A DNA stretch of 64,000 bases, from positions 197,720 through 261,719 of the forward strand of contig CAWEPB010000002.1 of the NCBI GenBank assembly GCA_963810815.1. The letters are read 5' to 3'. Positions 56,573-64,000 of the stretch are shown here, piece by piece; the stretch's first letter is position 1, and every line of letters starts with the position of its first letter. Both the position numbers and the translations under genes were made by a program. Source of the stretch: CAVQWT01 sp963810815. GTDB taxonomy: Bacteria; Pseudomonadota; Gammaproteobacteria; Burkholderiales; Casimicrobiaceae. The notes below the pieces were generated by a model. The model worked only from the letters and a program-made list of their open reading frames with translations, was not told where the DNA came from and made no database searches.

Positions 56573-58251
56573 GAGCCGCGGCCCCCGGGTGATGCGCTGT
56601 CCTGCGGGCGCGTCGGGGGTGGCGCAACGGGCACGCGGGCGCCGGCGGCCGGTGCTGCCGTACCGGCGGACGGAGCCGTGGGTGGAGCGGCCGGCGTGCC
56701 CCTTGGCGCGGGCGCCGCGCTCGCCGGCGCGGGCGTGGCCGGCATGCCACTTGGCGCGGGTGCCGCGCTCGCCGGCGCGGGCGTGGCCGCCGACGGTGCG
56801 TTGCCGGACGCGCCCTGGGTCATCGGGGGGGGCGCCGTGGGCTCCGCAGCGTTGGCGGGGCCCGCCGCATTCGCCGGCACGGGGCCGGGACCGGCCGAGG
56901 GCGCCGACGCGGGTGCGTTGGGCGTCGGGGCGCCTGGCGGTGCCGGATTGGGCGTCGCGGCATTGGGCGCTGCGGCGTCGGGCGCCGCACCTGCCCCGTT
57001 CGCCGGCGGGGCAACGACCAGGGCGACCGGCGTAGGTGGCGGCAGCGGCTTCAGCAGCGCCCCCAGGTCGAAGATCTCGCCAGGCCCGGGCTGGATCTTG
57101 GTCGTCGGCGAGCGCGGCGCCGTTTCGGCGAACAGCTTCGATTCCTCGAACGCGGCAACCAGCCGGCCGGCGTTGCCGCTCTCGCCGCGCACCAGGAGTT
57201 CCTTGTGGGGCTGCTTGTCCCGCGACGTGCTCTTGAGTTCGAGCTGGAGCAGCCAGGTGTCGTCGGGCATCAGCTTGGTCAGATCCTCGAGCAGCTGCAC
57301 CGTCGCCGGATAGGCAAACTTCTTGGTCAGGACGTGGTTGTATTCGCCGGTCCTCTGCTCGAGCTCGCGGCGCAGCAGGTCGGAGGCGGAAGCCAGGATC
57401 ATTGCCTGGTCGGTCTGCTGGTTCAGCGCCATCGAGTAGCCGCGCTTCTGCCAGATCGGAAGCACCACGGCGATCGCCGCCAGCGCGAGCAGCGCCGTGA
57501 GCGGCGCCCAGAACTGCCAGCGCCGCCACCAGGCGACATCGGAGCGCTCGCCGGGCGGCAGCAGGTTGAGCTTCGACGGCGCCGGCGCGACCCCGACGGC
57601 CGGCGCGTCCGGCCGCACGACGACGACGGTGGCGCCAAAGCTCTCGCCCAGCCGCTTCGCCTCGGCGACGTGCGTCTTCAGCGCCGCGGTCCAGTCGACG
57701 GTGATTTCGCGCTTCGCGGCGTCGCGGGCGACGACGACGGCGTCGAACGCAAGGTCCTCGGGGCGGAACGGCGTGTGCCGGTCGAGATCGTAGGCGAGCG
57801 TCTGCTTGAGATTTTCCTCGACCGCCGCGGGCAGCACGATGCGCTTGCGCAGCACCTGCCCCGGCGGCAGCGCGACGGCGATGCGCGTCGACTTGACCGC
57901 GCCGCCGTAGGCCAGCCGCGTGACGCGTTCGATCGCCGCACGCCCCGCCTGTGCGGTCGCCGCGGCGTCGCCCTTGAGCGGTATGCGCGCGACCTCGGAC
58001 CAGGCAAGCGCGCCGTCGCGCAGCGCCGGCTCCCACAGCACCGCGGCGTCGGGCTGGACGGCGAGGACCGGCCGCAGCCGCCGCCGCTGCATGGCGTTGC
58101 GCGGCGCGCGCGGAACCAGCGGCGCGAGTTCGGCCAGCCACCAGCGCAGGAACGCGGGCAGGCCGAGCCGGCGCGCCGCGGCGCGGGCGTTGGCGCCGAG
58201 CGCGGCCCGGGTGCTGCCGGCGGCGGAAGGGTTAACGGTTGCCTGATCCAT
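56569..58251 (-). CDS. gspL: Type II secretion platform protein GspL with long repetitive C-terminal tail
   Basis: A 560-residue protein that couples the ATPase GspE to the platform. The cytoplasmic actin-like part (about 60-250) has LKQTLAYDLDRHTPFRPEDLAFDA; a TM helix lies near 270 (APLTALLALAAIAVVLPIW), followed by a periplasmic ferredoxin-like region with coiled coil (LEQRTGEYNHVLTKK, LPDDTW-type motif, FEESKLFAETAPRSPTTKI). The last 140 residues are a Pro/Ala-rich tail that includes two copies of a 16-residue repeat. The tail is longer than usual. Its ATG overlaps the gspK end by 20 bp. Confidence 0.88.
   Translation of the reverse strand: MDQATVNPSAAGSTRAALGANARAAARRLGLPAFLRWWLAELAPLVPRAPRNAMQRRRLRPVLAVQPDAAVLWEPALRDGALAWSEVARIPLKGDAAATAQAGRAAIERVTRLAYGGAVKSTRIAVALPPGQVLRKRIVLPAAVEENLKQTLAYDLDRHTPFRPEDLAFDAVVVARDAAKREITVDWTAALKTHVAEAKRLGESFGATVVVVRPDAPAVGVAPAPSKLNLLPPGERSDVAWWRRWQFWAPLTALLALAAIAVVLPIWQKRGYSMALNQQTDQAMILASASDLLRRELEQRTGEYNHVLTKKFAYPATVQLLEDLTKLMPDDTWLLQLELKSTSRDKQPHKELLVRGESGNAGRLVAAFEESKLFAETAPRSPTTKIQPGPGEIFDLGALLKPLPPPTPVALVVAPPANGAGAAPDAAAPNAATPNPAPPGAPTPNAPASAPSAGPGPVPANAAGPANAAEPTAPPPMTQGASGNAPSAATPAPASAAPAPSGMPATPAPASAAPAPRGTPAAPPTAPSAGTAAPAAGARVPVAPPPTRPQDSASPGGRGS
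56703..56791. repeat. Two tandem 48-bp units in the tail of gspL
   Basis: Copies starting at 56703 and 56751 (TTGGCGCGGG on the plus strand) with two or three substitutions, encoding repeated Pro/Ala-rich segments (TPAPASAAPAP). Confidence 0.8.
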
Positions 58252-59227
58252 CGGAGTGGGCGCCCGCGTCGGCGGGCGTGGGTGCGGCTGCGGCCGCCGG
58301 TGCGGCCCGGTCGCCTTCCTGCCACAGCAGCGCCACCACGGGCTGCCGCAGGTCCGCCGACGGGCGCAGCACCGCGTCGCGGACGAAGGTTACACCATCG
58401 GGCATCGTCGCCTCCGCGCGGATGCGCCAGACGGGGACCGCGGGGGCACCGAAGCCGGCGGCGGCCGGAAACTGCGGCAGCGGCAACTTGTCCTTCAGTG
58501 CCTGCTCGCGCTGCTGCAGGAACGTGTCCACCGCCTCGGGCGTGGCGCCGGGCAGCGCGAGCAGGACGTCGCGGGACGCGGTCGCCGAATTGATCCCCGG
58601 CTGGCGCGAATACACGGTGAGGCTGCCGGAAATGCGCTCGAAGATCTCGGGCGTCATGCCGATGACGCGGCGCAACTCGCCGACCGATTCGAAGCCGCCA
58701 TTGCGGGGGCCGTACTTGCGACCGGCGGCACGGTAATCGTCGACCTCGGCGCCGCTGGCGCGCTTGAGATCGTCCGGGTCGCGCCAGTCGAGGATCCCGT
58801 CGAGGGCGCGCTGGGCGACGTCCGCCTCGGCGCCGCCCACGTTGGCGATCAGTCCCTTCAGCAGCGGCTCGGCGGCGACGTTGAGGTCGATCTTCGCCGA
58901 TTCGTCGACGGCGGTGGCGGTCAGCGCGACCTCGCCGTCGCGCCACGCATGCGCACCGCCGTCGGGCGACCAGGCGTCGGGGTTGCCGCGCGGACGCGAC
59001 AGCTCGAACGCGGTCCGCTCGACGGCACCGTCGGCGGCGGCGCGCGCCTGCGCGGACGACAGTGCGTTGCGCGCGGACAGCGCCTCGCCGCGCATGCTGT
59101 ACGCGAAGCTGCTGGCGATGACCGTCAGCAGCACGGTGAGCCACAGCACGGCGACCAGCGCGATGCCGCGGGCACGCATGCCCGCGCCGTGGCGGCGCAT
59201 GCCGGTGAGGCGACCGGTGCGCGTCAT
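58232..59227 (-). CDS. gspK: Type II secretion minor pseudopilin GspK
   Basis: A 331-residue minor pseudopilin, the large tip subunit. The N-terminal prepilin helix reads GIALVAVLWLTVLLTVIASSF. The large alpha domain has ILDWRDPDDLKRASGAEVDDYRA, typical of GspK, and the SAM-like helices around INSATASRDVLLALPG. It would cap the pseudopilus with GspI and GspJ. ATG at 59227 overlaps the gspJ stop (ATGA). A later ATG nearer to the prepilin site is possible. Confidence 0.92.
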   Translation of the reverse strand: MTRTGRLTGMRRHGAGMRARGIALVAVLWLTVLLTVIASSFAYSMRGEALSARNALSSAQARAAADGAVERTAFELSRPRGNPDAWSPDGGAHAWRDGEVALTATAVDESAKIDLNVAAEPLLKGLIANVGGAEADVAQRALDGILDWRDPDDLKRASGAEVDDYRAAGRKYGPRNGGFESVGELRRVIGMTPEIFERISGSLTVYSRQPGINSATASRDVLLALPGATPEAVDTFLQQREQALKDKLPLPQFPAAAGFGAPAVPVWRIRAEATMPDGVTFVRDAVLRPSADLRQPVVALLWQEGDRAAPAAAAAPTPADAGAHSDGSGNR

Positions 59228-59895
59228 GCCACCCCCGCGCAACGCTGGCGCGACGCATCCCACGCGCGGCATCCGGCTTCGGGTGCGCGGCGCGGTTCGA
59301 CCACCAGCGGCGGCCACGCCGGACCCTTCGCCGGCACGACTTCGACGCGGATGAGCTGCGGCAGGATCTGCCGGTCCTCCCAGCGGTCGCGCCAGGTCGG
59401 CGGCCCTTCGACCGAGCCCGAATCGCGGCCGAAATACCCGAGCTTGATCGAGCCGATCCCCTCGGCGAGGATCGACCGATCCGCGCCGTCGAACGACGGC
59501 TCGTCGGGCACCGACAGGTCCGGAATCGCGCGCTCCAGCACCAGCCGCGAGTGCTCGGCGTCCTTGACCAGTGCGAGGCGGAAGTACAGGACGCCACCTT
59601 CGGCGACGCGCGCCGGCAGCGGCGCGGAGAAGCGCAGTTCCTCGCGCTCGCCGCTGAAGAGCAGCGGGAAGTCGGCGGCCTTCGGCAGCCGCTGCGGATA
59701 CGCACCCGCGATCTGCTCGCGCAGGAACTGCTGCGTCTGCCGCATCTCGGTCACCTGCGCGACCTTCGCCTCGCCCCCGTCCCAGCTGCGGCCGGCAAGC
59801 TGCAACGCGCCGAACAGCACCGAGCTCATCAGCGCCAGCAGCATCAGCGCAATGACGAGCTCGATCAGCGTGAAGCCGCGGTCGCGGGCGCTCAC
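59224..59895 (-). CDS. gspJ: Type II secretion minor pseudopilin GspJ
   Basis: A 223-residue minor pseudopilin. The prepilin peptidase site is G|FTLIELVIALMLLALMS after a seven-residue leader. The beta-rich globular part has FSGEREELRFSAPLPARVAEGG and YFGRDSGSVEGPPTWRDRW, both normal for GspJ. The GTG at 59895 overlaps the gspI stop (GTGA). Confidence 0.92.
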   Translation of the reverse strand: MSARDRGFTLIELVIALMLLALMSSVLFGALQLAGRSWDGGEAKVAQVTEMRQTQQFLREQIAGAYPQRLPKAADFPLLFSGEREELRFSAPLPARVAEGGVLYFRLALVKDAEHSRLVLERAIPDLSVPDEPSFDGADRSILAEGIGSIKLGYFGRDSGSVEGPPTWRDRWEDRQILPQLIRVEVVPAKGPAWPPLVVEPRRAPEAGCRAWDASRQRCAGVA

Positions 59896-60404
59896 TGCGG
59901 ATTCCTCGCGCCGATCCGGGTCGTCGCCAGCGCGTAGGTGCGCTCGCCGCCGGCGGCACCGGGGAAGGCCACCTCGACGGCGACGCGCCACAGTCGCGTC
60001 TGCATCGGCTCGGACTGCCGCTCGAGGTCGGGATTCACGCCGGGGGGCGTGTACGCCGACACCCGCGCCGTCCACCGCATCCGCCCCTCCTCGGCGTCGC
60101 CCTGGACGACGCTCTCGCGCAGCGGACCGGCGGCGGTCTCGGCCAGCACGCTCTCCGCCAGCAGCGCCGCGCGGCTGTAGTCGTCGGCGGCCGAGGCGTT
60201 GTTGAGCGCGCCGCCGAACAGCCGGAACAGCGCCGTCGCGACCAGGGACAGGATGACGAACGCCACCAGCACCTCCAGCAGCGAGAAGCCGGCGGCGCGC
60301 GACGCGGGCGGCCGCGGCGCGCGCGGGGTCGACGCGACCGTGTCCGGCGACGCGCGGTCGGCGCGACGTTCGGTGCGTGGATTGGCGGCGGGGGTTCGGT
60401 TCAT
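59892..60404 (-). CDS. gspI: Type II secretion minor pseudopilin GspI
   Basis: A 170-residue minor pseudopilin with the processing site G|FSLLEVLVAFVILSLVATAL. The leader before the cleavage site is long (about 39 residues) for a pseudopilin, so a later start is possible. The C-terminal domain has MRWTARVSAY and LWRVAVEVAFPG, as in GspI. It starts 38 bp after gspH and overlaps gspJ. Confidence 0.9.
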   Translation of the reverse strand: MNRTPAANPRTERRADRASPDTVASTPRAPRPPASRAAGFSLLEVLVAFVILSLVATALFRLFGGALNNASAADDYSRAALLAESVLAETAAGPLRESVVQGDAEEGRMRWTARVSAYTPPGVNPDLERQSEPMQTRLWRVAVEVAFPGAAGGERTYALATTRIGARNPQ

Positions 60405-60441
60405 CGTCGTGCGCGGAAGCGGTGCGGGCGCGCGCAGGGGG

Positions 60442-60915
60442 TCAGTCGAGGATCGCGACGCGACCGGTGAGCCAGTCGACGTCGATCTCGAACTTCCGCT
60501 CGCCGGCGGCCAGCGTCACGCGGCCGCCGTTGCTGCCGCCGTCCGGATAGAAGCGGATCGAGCCGACCTTCTCGTCGGCGATGTCGTTCTGCGCGGTGAA
60601 GAGCTTCATCTCGAGGCCGGCGGGCAGGTTGTGCTGGCGCGGGTCGTGGTCGACGCGGAACGCGCGCTTTTCGAGGTCGAGCCACATCCGCGTCTCGTTG
60701 CGCGTGGCCACCGCCTCGCTGCGCGCGAAGCGCAGACCCGCGGCGACCTGCCGCGCCGAGCTCTTGAGTTCGGTGCTCGAGACGCCGCTGCCGAACATGG
60801 GCACGGCCATGGCGGCGATCAGCCCCATCAGCGCCATCACCACCAGCAGCTCGAGCAGCGTGACGCCGCCGGCACGCGACGGCACGTCAGAGTTTCGCGC
60901 TCGAGATGTCCGCAT
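60442..60915 (-). CDS. gspH: Type II secretion minor pseudopilin GspH
   Basis: A 157-residue pseudopilin. The cleavage site is G|VTLLELLVVMALMGLIAAM and the ARSEAVATRNETRM segment is typical of the GspH/FimT family. The ATG at 60915, which has GAAGG upstream, overlaps the end of gspG by 29 bp. A GTG at 60885 directly after the gspG stop is an alternative start giving a shorter leader. Confidence 0.9.
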   Translation of the reverse strand: MRTSRARNSDVPSRAGGVTLLELLVVMALMGLIAAMAVPMFGSGVSSTELKSSARQVAAGLRFARSEAVATRNETRMWLDLEKRAFRVDHDPRQHNLPAGLEMKLFTAQNDIADEKVGSIRFYPDGGSNGGRVTLAAGERKFEIDVDWLTGRVAILD

Positions 60916-61345
60916 TGGAACCTTCGCCGCCCTCGCGACCGTCCGCGCCCAAGGACGTGATCTCGTACGGCGCCCCGCCCGATCCGGGCGACGTGTACTT
61001 GTATTCGTTCTGCCAGGGATCCTTCGGCAGCGTGCCCTTCTTCCAGTACGGGCCGTTCCAGTTGGCGACCCCCGTCGGCGCGCTGATGAGCGACTGCAGC
61101 CCCTCCTGCGACGACGGATAGCGGCCCGTCTCGAGCTTGTACAGGTCGAGCGCCTGCCCGATCTGGCCGATCTCGATCTTCGCCGCGTCGGCCTTCGCCT
61201 TCTCGCCGCGGCCGATGAAGTTGCCGCCGACGATGCCCATCACGATGCCGATGAGCACCAGCACGACGAGGATCTCGATCAGCGTCATGCCGCGCTCGCG
61301 CGCGGCCGGTCGGCGCGTGCCGACCAGGATTCGTTTGCCGTTCAT
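60887..61345 (-). CDS. gspG: Type II secretion major pseudopilin GspG
   Basis: The 152-residue main subunit of the pseudopilus. The leader ends in RERG, then MTLIEILVVLVLIGIVMGIVG after cleavage. Diagnostic GspG segments follow: LDLYKLETGRYPSSQEGL, WNGPYWKK, PKDPWQNEYKYTSPG and the calcium-loop region SLGADGREGGEG. The ATG at 61345 has GGAAGG upstream. A gap of 106 bp separates it from gspF; no clear promoter is seen there. Confidence 0.96.
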   Translation of the reverse strand: MNGKRILVGTRRPAARERGMTLIEILVVLVLIGIVMGIVGGNFIGRGEKAKADAAKIEIGQIGQALDLYKLETGRYPSSQEGLQSLISAPTGVANWNGPYWKKGTLPKDPWQNEYKYTSPGSGGAPYEITSLGADGREGGEGSNADISSAKL

Positions 61346-61451
61346 TGCCTTCCCTTCTTCATTGGCCCGGTCGTTCCGGGTCGTTGTTCGCCTGCCGTTG
61401 TCGCCAGGCGGCGACAATTTGTCCCCGTTCGGAGCAAGGATTAGACAGGGT

Positions 61452-62696
61452 TTACTGCACAAGTTCGCTCATGCCCATCACGCCCAGCAGGATCGAGAAC
61501 ACGATGCCGCCGATCAGGACCGCGAGGCCGAGGATCAGCGCGGGCTCGAGCACCGCCAGGAAGCGCTTGACCGCGAGCTGCACCTCCCGGTCGTAGATGT
61601 CCGCGACGCGGGACAGCATTTCCTCGAGGCGGCCGGATTCCTCGCCGACCAGGATCATCTGCGTCGCGAGCTTCGGATAGAGGCCGGTGTCGGCCAGCGG
61701 GCGACCGAAGCCCTTGCCCTCGCGCAGCCGCGCCGTCACGCCGTCGAGCGCGCCGGCAAGCGTGACGTTGCCCATCGTCTCCTTGACGATGGTGAGCCCG
61801 GACAGCAGCGTCACGCCGTTGCCGAGCAGCGTCGCCAGCGTGCGGGCGAAGCGCGCGACCTCGACCTTCGTGACGAGGTCGCCCAGCACCGGCACCGTCA
61901 GCACCCGCGCGTCGACTCGCGCGCGCACGTCCGGCCGCCGCAGCCGGCGCCGCGTCCACCAGACGACGATCACGATGGCCAGCGCGATCGCCCACCACCA
62001 GTTCCGCATCAGCTTGCCGAGGAAGACCACCATCTCGGTCGGCAGCGGCAGCGCCTTGCCCGCCTGCGAAAAGGTCTGCTCGAACTGCGGGACGACGAAG
62101 ATCAGCAGCACGACCACCGAGACCACCGCGACGCCGATCAGGATGGTCGGGTAGATCAGCGCCGACTTGACCGTCTCGCGCAGCTCCTTGTTGCGCTCGA
62201 GCGTCTCGGCCAGCCGCGACAGCACCGTACCCAGCGCACCGCCCGCCTCGCCGGCGCGGACGATGTTGATGTAGAAGCGGCTGAAGACGTCGCGCCGCGC
62301 GTCGAGCGCCTGCGACAGCGCCTTGCCGCCGCGCACATCGTCGCGGACGCCCTGCAGCAGCGCGGTCACCGCGGGCGTCGGCGCGAGGCCGATCATGATC
62401 TCGAGCGCGCGGTCCAGCGGCAGTCCCGCCTTCAGCAGCGTCGCGAGTTCGCGGGTGATCGCCATCAGCTGGTCGCGCGTCACGTTCTTCGGCACGAACC
62501 AGGAGCGGCGCTCGCGCCCGCCGGGCGCGGCCGCCGCCCCGGCGGTGGCGCCGCCGGCGGTCGCGCGCGCGACCTGCATCGGCATCAGTCCCTGGTCGCG
62601 CAGGCGGTCGACGATCTCGGCCTCGTTGGCGGCCTCGAGTTCGCCGGTGGCGACGTCGCCGGCCGCGTCGACGGCCCGGTAGCGGTAGACGGGCAT
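61452..62696 (-). CDS. gspF: Type II secretion inner-membrane platform protein GspF
   Basis: A 414-residue platform protein with the PilC/GspF fold: two cytoplasmic helical domains (FARTLATLLGNGVTLLSGL, FYINIVRAGEAGGALGTVLSRL) and three TM helices (about 178-200, 228-250, 385-407). The start MPVYRYRAVDAAGDVATGEL is the classical GspF N terminus. It begins ten bases after the gspE stop. Confidence 0.96.
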   Translation of the reverse strand: MPVYRYRAVDAAGDVATGELEAANEAEIVDRLRDQGLMPMQVARATAGGATAGAAAAPGGRERRSWFVPKNVTRDQLMAITRELATLLKAGLPLDRALEIMIGLAPTPAVTALLQGVRDDVRGGKALSQALDARRDVFSRFYINIVRAGEAGGALGTVLSRLAETLERNKELRETVKSALIYPTILIGVAVVSVVVLLIFVVPQFEQTFSQAGKALPLPTEMVVFLGKLMRNWWWAIALAIVIVVWWTRRRLRRPDVRARVDARVLTVPVLGDLVTKVEVARFARTLATLLGNGVTLLSGLTIVKETMGNVTLAGALDGVTARLREGKGFGRPLADTGLYPKLATQMILVGEESGRLEEMLSRVADIYDREVQLAVKRFLAVLEPALILGLAVLIGGIVFSILLGVMGMSELVQ

Positions 62697-62706
62697 GGCC
62701 GGCGCC

Positions 62707-64000
62707 CTAGCTCTCGCGCGTCGCGCGGAGGACTTCCTCGTACGTGGTGACGCCGCGCACGGCCTTGGCGAGGCCGTCCTCGTACATCGTCAGCATGCCT
62801 TCCTTGATCGCCTGCGCGCGCAGCTCGGACGACGTCGCGTGCCGCATGATCATGCTGCGCAGCGTGTCGGTCATCAGCATGATCTCGATGATGCTGATCC
62901 GGCCGATGTAGCCGGTCTGCGCGCAGTTCGGGCAGCCCTTGGGGTGCCACAGCGTGATCTCGGGCGTGGTGGCGAACCGCCTCAGTCCCATCTGCTCGAC
63001 GATCTCGGGCAGCGCCGTGTACGGCTCCTTGCACTCGGGGCACAGCGTGCGCACCAGCCGCTGCGCCTGGATGCCGACGACGGTGGACGTCAGCAGGTAG
63101 TCCTCGACCCCCATGTCGAGCAGGCGGTTCATCGTCGACGGCGCGTCGTTGGTGTGCACCGTCGACAGCACGAGGTGGCCGGTCAGCGCCGACTGCACGG
63201 CGATCTGCGCCGTCTCGAGGTCGCGGATTTCGCCGATCATGATCACGTCCGGATCCTGGCGGACGATCGAGCGCAGCGCGTTCGCGAACGTGAGGTCGAT
63301 CTGCGGCTTGACCTGGATCTGGTTGATCCCGGGCATCTGGTACTCGACCGGGTCCTCGACGGTGAGGATCTTGACGTCGGGCTTGTTGAGCTCGTCCAGC
63401 GCCGTGTACAGCGTCGTCGTCTTGCCCGAGCCGGTGGGCCCGGTGACGAGCAGGATGCCGTTGGGCTGGCGCAGCGCCTGCATGAAGCGCGCGAGCGACG
63501 CGTCGTCGAAGCCGAGCTTGTGGAAGTCGAGCGCGACGCCGCCCTTGTCGAGGATCCGCATCACCACCGACTCGCCGTGCATCGTCGGCACCGTCGACAC
63601 GCGCAGGTCGATCTCCTTGCCCTGCACGCGCAGCCGGATGCGGCCGTCCTGCGGCAGCCGGCGCTCGGCGATGTCGAGGTTGGCCATGATCTTGATCCGC
63701 GAGATCACCGGCGCCGACAGCCGCTTGGGCGGCGACTCGACCTCGTGCAGCACGCCGTCGATCCGGTAGCGGACGATCAGCCGGTTCTCGAACGGCTCGA
63801 TGTGCACGTCCGACGCGCGCATTTCCAGCGCGTTGGTGATGATGAGGCTCACCATCCGGATGACCGGCGCCTCGGACGCGAGGTCCTTCAGCTGCTGGAC
63901 GTCGGCGTCGAAGGCGATCTCGTCGCCGCGCTGCTCGACGTCGCCCATGATCTGCCCGAGCGCGGTCTTGCCGGTGCCGTACAGCCGCTCGAGCGCCGCC
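62707..64000 (-). CDS. gspE: Type II secretion ATPase GspE, partial (N terminus outside the window)
   Basis: The C-terminal 430 or so residues of the cytoplasmic hexameric ATPase that powers pseudopilus assembly. Visible: NALEMRASDVHIEP (N2 domain), Walker A GPTGSGKTTTLY, Asp box TVEDPVEY, Walker B IMIGEIRDLETAQIA, His box LVLSTVHTNDA, and the tetracysteine zinc site CPEC ... CPNC. The family is usually 500-570 residues, so about 100 N-terminal residues lie beyond the edge. It is the first visible gene of the gsp operon. Confidence 0.96.
   Translation of the reverse strand, partial: AALERLYGTGKTALGQIMGDVEQRGDEIAFDADVQQLKDLASEAPVIRMVSLIITNALEMRASDVHIEPFENRLIVRYRIDGVLHEVESPPKRLSAPVISRIKIMANLDIAERRLPQDGRIRLRVQGKEIDLRVSTVPTMHGESVVMRILDKGGVALDFHKLGFDDASLARFMQALRQPNGILLVTGPTGSGKTTTLYTALDELNKPDVKILTVEDPVEYQMPGINQIQVKPQIDLTFANALRSIVRQDPDVIMIGEIRDLETAQIAVQSALTGHLVLSTVHTNDAPSTMNRLLDMGVEDYLLTSTVVGIQAQRLVRTLCPECKEPYTALPEIVEQMGLRRFATTPEITLWHPKGCPNCAQTGYIGRISIIEIMLMTDTLRSMIMRHATSSELRAQAIKEGMLTMYEDGLAKAVRGVTTYEEVLRATRES

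Overview
The window is GC-rich DNA from a proteobacterium, most likely a betaproteobacterium of the Burkholderiales type. Support comes from the betaproteobacterial look of the 16S sequence, the rRNA operon order 16S-tRNA-Ile-tRNA-Ala-23S-5S with boxA signals in leader and spacer, strong GC bias at third codon positions, and a gspE-to-gspD type II secretion cluster. I cannot name a genus. Placement is by eye only.

Layout. 1-2778 (minus): an RND efflux pump cut by the window edge and its lipoprotein adaptor. 2856-7046 (minus): a mechanosensitive channel, a DUF3667 membrane protein and a haem-binding DUF3365 protein. 7342-8032: tRNA-Phe and a small heat-shock protein. 8200-11952 (minus): a catabolic operon of an IlvD/Edd sugar-acid dehydratase, an Ldh_2-family dehydrogenase and a fluoroacetate-dehalogenase-like hydrolase. 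12174-17295 (plus): a protease-like PDZ protein that has lost two triad residues, a membrane-fused spermidine-synthase-like protein, and mtnA with a class II aldolase, which form a plausible methylthioadenosine salvage module. 17462-19786 (plus): a secreted M11-like metalloprotease with C-terminal repeats. 19974-25597 (minus): a complete rRNA operon with its promoter.

25794-34586 (plus) and 34605-47546 (minus) form a 22 kb surface glycosylation locus. The plus half has two glycosyltransferases, a polyprenyl-phosphate sugar-1-phosphate transferase, two membrane proteins and an unusual DUF5672/SEC-C/TPR/GT9-like fusion. The minus half has a Wzm/Wzt-type ABC exporter, an acyltransferase-like protein, a methyltransferase, a GT2/GT4 double glycosyltransferase and two TPR-GT41 (O-GlcNAc-transferase/HMW1C-like) proteins, mostly joined by start/stop overlaps. 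This suggests ABC-exported glycan synthesis together with protein glycosylation. 47598-52252 (minus) holds a parvulin isomerase, two exported proteins of unknown function (one frameshifted) and a small lipoprotein. 52525-64000 (minus) is a type II secretion operon in the order E-F-G-H-I-J-K-L-M-C-D, with E cut by the window edge.

The most unusual points are the GT41 pair beside the multidomain fusion, the degenerate 24-bp tandem array where the GT2/GT4 gene changes frame, a 60-bp duplicated segment at the start of the ABC ATPase gene, the protease-like protein without His/Asp, linkage of an aminopropyltransferase-like protein with MTA salvage, and promoters whose -10 hexamer ends seven bases before the start codon. 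Three genes carry single-base frameshifts, so consensus error should be considered before biological explanations.
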